Below are positions 1 to 4,490 of a DNA stretch of 9,352 nt, piece by piece (position 1 is the stretch's first letter; the number at the start of each line of letters is the position of its first letter). The stretch spans positions 1-9,352 of the forward strand of contig UQIL01000045.1 of the NCBI GenBank assembly GCA_900541025.1. The letters run 5' to 3'. Both the position numbers and the translations under genes were made by a program. Origin of the DNA: an uncultured Collinsella sp. GTDB taxonomy: Bacteria; Actinomycetota; Coriobacteriia; Coriobacteriales; Coriobacteriaceae. The notes beneath the pieces are model-generated. The model made no database searches, had not been told where the DNA came from, and saw only the letters and a list, made by a program, of their open reading frames with translations.

Positions 1-2
1 TT

Positions 3-344
3 GCATCGTGGCTCGGCGATACCGTTTCGGCGTCCGTGGCGGCGCTGGGTTTGGAGCCGTGCGACCTGCGCCTACGAAAGCCCGTGCTGACCGATACCGC
101 CAACGTCATTAAGAGTCCGGGCTCAGACATCGCGGGCCTTTCTAAAACGCAGGACAAGCTGCGAAGTATCCCGCTGGGCGTGACCGACCCCAAAGCACTT
201 TGTGAGGCGCTGGAATACCAAGTCGAGCGTACCATCAGCGGCACGGTATTTACGCTTGCAGAGATTCCACTGCCCGGCGGTGGCTCCATCCCGCTTACCG
301 TCGATGTTGCCACGCTGGTGGGCGCCTTGGGCGGTGGGTCGTAA
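3..344 (+). CDS. C-terminal fragment of an unrecognised protein in a Tad-pilus locus (5' partial)
   Basis: The frame is open to the left edge of the window, so the true start is upstream and only the last 113 residues or so are visible. The visible part is soluble-looking, with no membrane segment: an N-terminal stretch with a Cys in LEPCDL, a helical middle (KALCEALEYQVER) and a Gly/Pro-rich tail ending GALGGGS. I do not recognise the family. Its stop TAA shares one base with the ATG of the TadE-like gene (TAATG), so the two are very likely co-transcribed and translationally coupled. By position it may be another surface or pseudopilin-like component of the Tad system, but that is inference from the neighbour only. 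Confidence 0.6.
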   Translation, partial: ASWLGDTVSASVAALGLEPCDLRLRKPVLTDTANVIKSPGSDIAGLSKTQDKLRSIPLGVTDPKALCEALEYQVERTISGTVFTLAEIPLPGGGSIPLTVDVATLVGALGGGS

Positions 345-820
345 TGAGCACTCGTGCAACCTTACGCGAGGAACGCGCCCAAGCAACGGTCGAGATGGCC
401 GTGGTTGCGCCTGTCTTGCTGGTGCTGGCGCTCATTGTGTACAACGTCATGATCTTTGCCAGCGCGGTCGCGCGCTTCGACCGTGTGGTGCCCGACATCG
501 TGCTGGCGCATGCCGTGGCGCCGGAAGGGGAGGGCGACGAAAGCTCCATTGATGCCTCGGCGACGGTTCAGACTCAAATTCTGAATGCCATGGAAGGCTA
601 TGACTTGCAGATCGAAGTGTCGAGTGAACAAGGCGCGGCGACATCGGATGGTGGCCTGCTCTCTCTATCCGGAACGTTTAGGGCCTATACCTGCACCATG
701 CACTACGAGCCATGGCCGAGCTCGCTGAGCATTGCCGGCATTTCTTTGGGTACGCCGGCACAGTTGTCGCACGAGCGTGTGGTAACGATCGACCCCTGGC
801 GTCCGGGGGTGGTTATGTGA
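344..820 (+). CDS. TadE-like pseudopilin of a Tad/Flp pilus system
   Basis: This 158-residue protein has the layout of TadE-family minor pseudopilins. A short basic leader is followed by the motif AQATVEMAVVAPVLL (residues 12-26) and one hydrophobic helix over about residues 19-42; the rest, about 43-158, is polar and probably extracytoplasmic. If Glu17 is the conserved +5 glutamate of the mature pseudopilin, the prepilin peptidase would cut after Ala12. In the family, such proteins are membrane-anchored and help build Flp-type adhesion pili together with TadA ATPase and TadB/TadC, none of which is in this window. The ATG overlaps the upstream stop by one base, and a weak GGTGGG lies just ahead. 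The end overlaps the next gene by 4 bases (GTGA), indicating an operon. Confidence 0.8.
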   Translation: MSTRATLREERAQATVEMAVVAPVLLVLALIVYNVMIFASAVARFDRVVPDIVLAHAVAPEGEGDESSIDASATVQTQILNAMEGYDLQIEVSSEQGAATSDGGLLSLSGTFRAYTCTMHYEPWPSSLSIAGISLGTPAQLSHERVVTIDPWRPGVVM

Positions 821-1176
821 CCGCGGTTTCGTCCTACATCGCCTACGCGCGGGCGCTCAACAGGCTGGTCTGGACGCCGGCAGAGTTTGTGGTGGCGGAG
901 TCGTTTGCCGCACGACTGCGCGGCATGCTGGGGCGGTCGCCGATCACGGCCGGCGGCCTTCCGCTCGTCATGGCGTTCCCACAATGTTCCTCGGTCCACA
1001 CGTGCTTTATGGCTTATCCCATCGATATTGCCTTCATCGATCGCAACGGCAACGTCCTCGCATGCTACGAAAACGTTCGCCCTTGGCGCATGTGCTCACA
1101 CCCATGCGCCTGGGCCGTGCTAGAACGCCCCTCAATACTCGCATCGCCCCCTGCCTTCCAGCAGGTGCCGGCTTAA
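817..1176 (+). CDS. DUF192 family protein at the end of the Tad-pilus operon
   Basis: Starting at GTG 817 gives a 119-residue protein. The core fits DUF192: ARLRGMLGR (residues 32-40), a hydrophobic strand LPLVMAFP, a short SSVHTCFM segment where the family usually has a fWM-type motif, then the hallmark PIDIAFIDRNGNV (residues 68-80). DUF192 proteins are small beta-rich proteins of unclear biochemical function. I chose GTG 817 because it overlaps the upstream TGA by 4 bases and follows a purine-rich GGGGGTGG; an in-frame ATG at 712 would bury a third of the gene inside the TadE-like gene. The protein is rather cysteine-rich (Cys57, 63, 83, 93 and 97) and has no signal peptide, which differs from secreted DUF192 members. 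Its place at the end of the pilus operon suggests an accessory role, by inference only. Confidence 0.75.
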   Translation: MTAVSSYIAYARALNRLVWTPAEFVVAESFAARLRGMLGRSPITAGGLPLVMAFPQCSSVHTCFMAYPIDIAFIDRNGNVLACYENVRPWRMCSHPCAWAVLERPSILASPPAFQQVPA

Positions 1177-1192
1177 GAAATAGCGACAGCTG

Positions 1193-1211
1193 ATTTTCGT
1201 CATACGAAATT
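1193..1211. promoter_or_regulatory. Palindrome upstream of the toxin-antitoxin-like pair, candidate operator
   Basis: A perfect inverted repeat TTTCGT-CAT-ACGAAA (1195-1209) gains one further flanking pair at 1193/1211. It lies 24 bases ahead of the first gene of the pair. A loose -10-like TAAGAT follows at 1215-1220, with no convincing -35. Ribbon-helix-helix antitoxins usually repress their own operon from a palindrome in this position, so an operator is the natural reading. There is no T-run after it, so it does not look like a terminator for the pilus operon. Confidence 0.4.
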
Positions 1212-1234
1212 GGGTAAGATGGAGGAGAAGATGC

Positions 1235-1501
1235 ATGGACGTGGAGATTCATCCCAACGCCAAAAAGCACCTGACAGAAAAGCAGGTACTTGGTGCCTGG
1301 CTCGCGGTTACTGAGTGTATCCGCCGCGAGTCGGAAGACGAGCCGCCGAGATGGCTTGCGATTGGATGGCTTCCGGACGGTCGGAGTGTGGAGCTCGTTG
1401 CGGTCGAACTTATTCGTGGATGGCTCATCATTCATGCATTGTCTCCGGTTCAGAAGAAATTCTGGCAAGAGATTGAGCGAGCTCGGCAAAGGGGTCGATG
1501 A
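1235..1501 (+). CDS. Small toxin-like protein (possibly BrnT-like), first gene of a TA-like pair
   Basis: An 88-residue protein with a strong Shine-Dalgarno GGAGGAG at 1221-1227, seven bases before the ATG. Its layout resembles small RNase-type toxins of the BrnT/DUF4258 kind: an N-terminal strand with IHPNAKKHLT (residues 5-14) and then a helix; three probable strands (PRWLAIGWLP, SVELVAVEL, GWLIIHALSP); and a basic C-terminal helix rich in Lys and Arg. His6, Lys10, Lys11, His12 and His67 are candidates for RNA contact or catalysis. I do not see the classical BrnT N-terminal motif, so the family call is tentative. The stop overlaps the next ATG (ATGA), and toxin-before-antitoxin order matches BrnT/BrnA and HigB/HigA. 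A non-toxin partner of the RHH protein remains possible. Confidence 0.6.
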   Translation: MDVEIHPNAKKHLTEKQVLGAWLAVTECIRRESEDEPPRWLAIGWLPDGRSVELVAVELIRGWLIIHALSPVQKKFWQEIERARQRGR

Positions 1502-1785
1502 TGGGCAAGACATATACGGCCGCTAATGGTCAGGTTGTAACGGATGAAATGATTGACACGTGGTGCGAGTCGTACGAGCGTGGCGAGTTTCCGGATGGCG
1601 AACACACCGTTGGGGGGGTCGTGCACGGGCGGCCCCCGCTCTCAAGTGAGGGGACGGCAACGCTATCGGTCAAGATTCCCCTAGGAATGAAGGAGGCGAT
1701 TCGTCGAAGGGCGGCAGCCGAGGGGATGACGCCAAGTGAGTTTGCTCGTGTGGCCCTGAGCGAAAAGCTTCTTGCGGCTGGATGA
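1498..1785 (+). CDS. Ribbon-helix-helix antitoxin-like protein, second gene of the TA-like pair
   Basis: This protein has 95 residues from the first ATG. The C-terminal part, residues 53-93, fits a ribbon-helix-helix DNA-binding unit: strand TATLSVKIP (53-61), helix GMKEAIRRRAAAE (63-75), turn, and helix PSEFARVALSEKLL (79-92). The N-terminal part (TDEMIDTWCESYERGEFPDG, residues 15-34) is acidic and could wrap the basic partner; a GRPPLS linker joins the two. A C-terminal DNA-binding half is the arrangement known for BrnA-type antitoxins. Two ATG codons sit in tandem (1498 and 1501). The first overlaps the upstream stop, while the second has better spacing from AAAGGGG at 1488-1494, so the product may lack one Met. 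It probably represses its own operon. Confidence 0.7.
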   Translation: MMGKTYTAANGQVVTDEMIDTWCESYERGEFPDGEHTVGGVVHGRPPLSSEGTATLSVKIPLGMKEAIRRRAAAEGMTPSEFARVALSEKLLAAG

Positions 1786-1859
1786 TGCCTCTGACGTGCC
1801 GTTCTGTGGGGCCGAGGTTGTGACTGATGCCGTACCCAAAACTTTTTTAAAATTCTCGG

Positions 1860-1887
1860 TTGACCGGAGCGCGTCCTTGGTTATACT
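1860..1887 (+). promoter_or_regulatory. Sigma-70-type promoter of tRNA-Phe
   Basis: TTGACC at 1860-1865 and TATACT at 1882-1887 are separated by 16 bp; each matches the housekeeping consensus at five of six positions. Transcription would begin near 1894, about 26 bases before the tRNA. The A/T-rich run at 1837-1855 just upstream could act as an UP-like element. Confidence 0.75.
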
Positions 1888-1919
1888 AATCAAGCCTTGA
1901 AACAAGGCACACCTCAAAT

Positions 1920-1974
<55 letters not shown>

Positions 1975-1992
<18 letters not shown>

Positions 1993-2041
1993 CCTTGAAT
2001 TGACTAGGACCTCTGCAAAGGGGTCCTTTTCTTTTATGCAG
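1975..2041 (+). repeat. Direct repeat copy A: tRNA-Phe 3' end plus terminator
   Basis: These 67 bp recur at 2161-2227 with only two differences (C/T at 2010/2196 and at 2039/2225). The block begins in the T-loop and covers the 3' end of the tRNA, the spacer and the whole terminator. Duplicated tRNA 3' ends of this kind are typical of integration by tyrosine recombinases, where the incoming element carries a replacement 3' end. Confidence 0.9.
2006..2035 (+). terminator. Intrinsic terminator of tRNA-Phe
   Basis: A 9-bp stem with one G-T pair runs from AGGACCTCT (2006-2014) to AGGGGTCCT (2019-2027), closed by a GCAA tetraloop. It is followed by TTTCTTTT (2028-2035). Confidence 0.9.
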
Positions 2042-2160
2042 CCCCCACATGGAATCGAACCCCGTGAGGGCGCGGAGCTGAGTAAACGCGTAAGCGTTTG
2101 CCAGCGCAGCTCGCAAGGCGCGTAAGCGCCGCAGCGGTCCGTCCGCGCAGCGCGCGGACG
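2042..2160. repeat. Hairpin-rich 119-bp insert between the two tRNA 3'-end copies
   Basis: No credible gene is present. Three perfect hairpins lie in a row: AAACGC-GTAA-GCGTTT (2084-2099), GGCGC-GTAA-GCGCC (2117-2130) and GTCCGCGC-AGC-GCGCGGAC (2141-2159, centre partly pairable). The first two share the core CGCGTAAGCG. A longer-range pair GAGCTG (2075-2080) with CAGCTC (2107-2112) encloses the first hairpin, so the single strand could form a branched structure. Positions 2051-2063 (GGAATCGAACCCC) are the exact reverse complement of the tRNA-Phe T-arm at 1969-1981. Candidates are a scar of an integrated element, a REP/MITE-like unit, or a structured RNA; the sequence does not decide between them. 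Confidence 0.6.
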
Positions 2161-2227
2161 CGATTCCCTTCCCCGCCACCTTGAATTGACTAGGATCTCT
2201 GCAAAGGGGTCCTTTTCTTTTATGTAG
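2161..2227 (+). repeat. Direct repeat copy B: displaced tRNA-Phe 3' end plus terminator
   Basis: This is the second copy of the 67-bp block, 186 bp after copy A, 65 of 67 bases identical. It contains the T-loop end, the 3' acceptor strand CCCCGCC and a terminator, but no 5' half of a tRNA precedes it. It is therefore a tRNA remnant and not a functional gene. Confidence 0.9.
2192..2221 (+). terminator. Second copy of the tRNA-Phe terminator
   Basis: Same hairpin and T-run as at 2006-2035, with one C-to-T change that turns a C-G pair into a T-G wobble. It should still fold and would stop any read-through from the tRNA or from the hairpin-rich insert. Confidence 0.7.
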
Positions 2228-2234
2228 GGTTCTG

Positions 2235-2282
2235 CGGAAACTGCGTCCCAGAATAAGGGCTCAGAACGGGACACACTTTCCG
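2235..2282. repeat. Near-perfect inverted repeat with 15-nt arms
   Basis: Arm 2235-2249 (CGGAAACTGCGTCCC) pairs with 2268-2282 (GGGACACACTTTCCG) at 13 of 15 positions, around an 18-base loop. There is no T-run after either arm, so it is unlikely to be a plain terminator. It could be a dispersed palindromic element or a structured leader. The stretch after it, 2283-2372, is rich in C and pyrimidines on this strand, and I see no gene or site in it. Confidence 0.6.
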
Positions 2283-2372
2283 GTGCCTGCCTCCGGCGCG
2301 CGTACACACCTCGCCGCACCATTCCGAGCCCGCCCGCCCCAGACATTCCTCCCACTTTCGCGTCACTTTACA

Positions 2373-2384
2373 GACCGTTCGGTC
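2373..2384. promoter_or_regulatory. Palindrome GACCGTTCGGTC, candidate operator
   Basis: A perfect 12-bp palindrome ends 19 bases before the -10-like TATACT, where a -35 element would sit; no -35 hexamer is visible there. Palindromes with a GACCG/CGGTC core are common operators of TetR-family repressors. No regulator gene is encoded nearby, so the cognate protein would act from elsewhere. Confidence 0.4.
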
Positions 2385-2403
2385 GCCTGTCCGCACACGC
2401 GGG

Positions 2404-2409
2404 TATACT
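2404..2409 (+). promoter_or_regulatory. -10 element of the GH5-like gene promoter
   Basis: TATACT matches the -10 consensus at five of six positions and lies 65 bases before the ATG at 2475. No -35 is recognisable at 16-18 bp spacing, which suggests a weak or protein-controlled promoter. Confidence 0.45.
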
Positions 2410-2437
2410 CAAAACGATACTTATCCTATGCAATACG

Positions 2438-2456
2438 ATGCGGGTTCGACCTGCAT
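2438..2456 (+). promoter_or_regulatory. Leader hairpin ahead of the GH5-like gene
   Basis: ATGCGGG (2438-2444) pairs with CCTGCAT (2450-2456) through one G-T wobble around a TTCGA loop. It ends 6 bases before the Shine-Dalgarno AAGGGGG (2463-2469), so it could influence initiation or mRNA stability. It may equally have no role. Confidence 0.3.
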
Positions 2457-2474
2457 GATCCGAAGGGGGCAGTG

Positions 2475-3536
2475 ATGGAGAGGATACTCGGCGTTAATCT
2501 CTCTGGCTGGTTTATTCCCGAGCCTTGGGTGACCCCGTCGCTGTACGCGGCGACCGGTGCATCCAACGCGGCCGAGCTACAGGAGGCCATGGGTACCGCC
2601 GCCTATAACGAGCGCATGCGCCGCCATTACGAGACGTTTGTGAGCGAGGACGATTTTCGCCGCATGGCGCAGATCGGTCTCAACGCCGTGCGTCTGCCGG
2701 TGCCCTGGTATGCCTTTGGTTCGCAGGAGTCCGATGCGTCCTACATCTCGGTTGTCGACTACATTGACCGTGCAATTGAGTGGGCTGCCAAGTACGACAT
2801 CCGCGTGCTGCTCGATCTGGCAACTGTGCCCGGTGGCCAGGGCGATTCCAACGATTCACCCACCACGCCGGAGGCTGTCGCCGAGTGGCATTCGTCCACC
2901 AACGGCCGTCATGTCGCACTCGACGTGCTCGAGCGCTTGGCCGATCGCTATGGCGAGGCCGAGAGCCTGCTGGGCATTGAGCTGCTGGACACGCCGCAGA
3001 TGAGCGTTCGCAAGAGCCTCTTCACCATGACGGATGGCATTCCTGCTCACTACCTGCGCAATTTCTATCGCGATGCCTACGAGCTCGTCCGTTCGTATAT
3101 GCCCGAGGATAAGATCGTCGTCTTTTCGTCTTCGGGACATCCCAGCGAGTGGAAGCATTTTATGCGCGGCGCCAAGTACAAGAACGTCTACATGGACCTT
3201 CACCTGTACCATTACCGTGACGAGTATGCGCTCGATATCACGAGCCCCCGCGGGCTGACGACGGCGATTTCGCGCAACAAGCGCGAGCTCAAAGAAGCGA
3301 TTTCGACTGGGTTCCCCGTGCTGGTGGGCGAATGGTCGGGCGCGGCGATCTTTGCCAACTCGTCGGTTACGCCCGAGGGCCGCAATGCCTACGAGCGCGT
3401 GTTTATCGCCAACCAGCTGGCTTCGTTTGCGCCGGCTGCCGGTTGGTTCTTCCAAACGTGGAAGACCGAGAAGCGCATTGCAGCATGGGACGCCCGCGCG
3501 GCGCTCGGTACGCTCGAGCGCAGCATGATTGAATAG
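2475..3536 (+). CDS. Cytoplasmic glycoside hydrolase family 5-like protein with altered active site
   Basis: The 353-residue product has the layout of GH5 exo-beta-1,3-glucanase-like enzymes, which cleave beta-glucans with two catalytic glutamates. Visible landmarks are GVNLSGW (6-12), EPWVTPSLY (16-24), VRLPVPW with Arg73 (72-78), VDYIDRAIEWA (94-104), DLHLYH (241-246), the nucleophile motif VGEW with Glu286, and GWFFQTWKTE (323-332). Where the family has an Asn-Glu-Pro motif carrying the acid/base Glu, this protein reads ELLDTP (169-174), with Thr173 at the catalytic position. The usual DLH after strand three is DLA (114-116). It has no signal peptide, unlike secreted glucanases. I chose ATG 2475 because AAGGGGG precedes it by 5 bases; the frame extends to 2283 without a ribosome site. 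It ends 6 bases before rsmI. It may be a pseudoenzyme, a binding protein or an enzyme with a different proton donor. Confidence 0.85.
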   Translation: MERILGVNLSGWFIPEPWVTPSLYAATGASNAAELQEAMGTAAYNERMRRHYETFVSEDDFRRMAQIGLNAVRLPVPWYAFGSQESDASYISVVDYIDRAIEWAAKYDIRVLLDLATVPGGQGDSNDSPTTPEAVAEWHSSTNGRHVALDVLERLADRYGEAESLLGIELLDTPQMSVRKSLFTMTDGIPAHYLRNFYRDAYELVRSYMPEDKIVVFSSSGHPSEWKHFMRGAKYKNVYMDLHLYHYRDEYALDITSPRGLTTAISRNKRELKEAISTGFPVLVGEWSGAAIFANSSVTPEGRNAYERVFIANQLASFAPAAGWFFQTWKTEKRIAAWDARAALGTLERSMIE

Positions 3537-3542
3537 GTTGAT

Positions 3543-4421
3543 ATGACGCAAAACAGCGCCCATACGGGCAAACTCTATGTGGTCGGCACGCCCATCGGCA
3601 ACCTGGGCGACCTATCCCCGCGCGTTGGCGAAGCCTTTGCCGCTGCCGATGTCATCTGCTGCGAAGACACGCGTGTGACGTCAAAGCTGCTGATGCACCT
3701 GGGCATTTCCAAGCCACTTGTCCGTTGCGACGAGAATGTGATCGCCAGCCGCGCCGCCGGCCTGGTCGACCGTCTGCTGGCGGGGGAGACCCTCGCCTTT
3801 GCCTCGGACGCCGGCATGCCGAGCGTGTCCGATCCCGGCCAGGCGCTGGTCGAGGCGGCGCGTGAGGCCGATGTGCCCGTCGAAGTTATTCCCGGGCCCT
3901 CTGCTTGCGTCACGGCGCTTGTTTCGTCCGGCATTCCCTGCGAGCATTTCTTCTTCGAAGGCTTTTTGGGTCGCAAGCACGGCGACCGCGTGCGCCGTTT
4001 GCAGCGCCTTGCCGTGGTGCCCGGCGCGCTCATCTTCTACGAGTCTCCACATCGCATCGTGGCGACGCTCGAGGCCGTGGCGGAGGTCTTTCCCCAGCGT
4101 GAGGTTGCCGTCTGCCGCGAACTCACCAAGCTGCACGAGGAAGTCTTGCGCGGGCCCGCTGCTCAGCTTGCCGAGGAGCTGCGTGCTCGCGGCGAGGTAA
4201 AGGGCGAGATTGCGCTGGTCATCGCGCCGCCGAGCGAGGATGAGGAGGCCGGTATCGTGCCGGTTGGCGCCGCGGCAGCGGATCCCGACGAGGCCCTGCG
4301 CGCGGATATCCGCGCCGCGCTCGAGGAGGGGGAGCCCGCCTCTGCGGTGGCCAAGCGCCTGTCTCAGAAGTATTCGCGCCGCAAGCGCGATGTCTATGCC
4401 ATGGTGCTCGATATGCAATAG
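3543..4421 (+). CDS. rsmI: 16S rRNA (cytidine(1402)-2'-O)-methyltransferase RsmI
   Basis: RsmI uses S-adenosylmethionine to methylate the 2'-OH of C1402 in the 16S decoding centre; with RsmH it gives m4Cm1402. The 292-residue length is typical. Family motifs run in order: LYVVGTPIGNLGD (11-23), CEDTR (40-44), the glycine-rich SDAGMPSVSDPG (88-99), PGPSA (117-121), YESPHR (166-171) and CRELTKLHEEV (191-201). The tail from about residue 250 forms the small C-terminal helical domain found in many RsmI proteins (KRLSQKYSRRKRDVY). An acidic Glu/Ala-rich linker lies at 231-249. The ATG is six bases after the GH5-like stop and has only a weak ribosome site, so translation may depend on the upstream gene. 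Confidence 0.96.
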   Translation: MTQNSAHTGKLYVVGTPIGNLGDLSPRVGEAFAAADVICCEDTRVTSKLLMHLGISKPLVRCDENVIASRAAGLVDRLLAGETLAFASDAGMPSVSDPGQALVEAAREADVPVEVIPGPSACVTALVSSGIPCEHFFFEGFLGRKHGDRVRRLQRLAVVPGALIFYESPHRIVATLEAVAEVFPQREVAVCRELTKLHEEVLRGPAAQLAEELRARGEVKGEIALVIAPPSEDEEAGIVPVGAAAADPDEALRADIRAALEEGEPASAVAKRLSQKYSRRKRDVYAMVLDMQ

Positions 4422-4445
4422 ATGGAGGATATCCAGCCCTTGCGC

Positions 4446-4451
4446 TAGAAT
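4446..4451 (+). promoter_or_regulatory. Possible -10 of a metG promoter
   Basis: TAGAAT matches five of six -10 positions and sits 39 bases before the metG ATG, in the 69-base gap after rsmI. No clear -35 is seen. No terminator separates rsmI from metG, so metG may be read both from this site and from upstream. Confidence 0.35.
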
Positions 4452-4490
4452 CATCCTCTGTATGCAACGTTTTTCTGGAGGACAAACCCC

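Noticed and set aside
712..816. Earlier ATG for the DUF192 gene
   Set aside because: It would overlap the TadE-like gene by over 100 bases and add residues outside the family; GTG 817 gives a 4-base overlap and the right family start.
1195..1209. A terminator for the pilus operon
   Set aside because: The arms are short, the stem is AT-rich and no T-run follows on either strand; an operator is more plausible.
2084..2159. The hairpin series as a CRISPR array
   Set aside because: There are only two partial copies of a 10-bp core and no regular spacers; no cas genes are present.
2161..2177. A second tRNA-Phe gene
   Set aside because: Only the T-loop and 3' acceptor strand are present; no D-arm, anticodon arm or 5' acceptor strand can be drawn upstream.
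2283..2474. Upstream extension of the GH5-like gene
   Set aside because: No ribosome site at 2283, no family similarity in the extra 64 residues, and the region contains the promoter and hairpins; ATG 2475 has a good ribosome site and begins right at the GH5 motif.
2856..3563. A 235-codon - strand frame opposite the GH5-like gene
   Set aside because: Antisense to a gene with clear family motifs; its product is rich in Arg and His without any known pattern.
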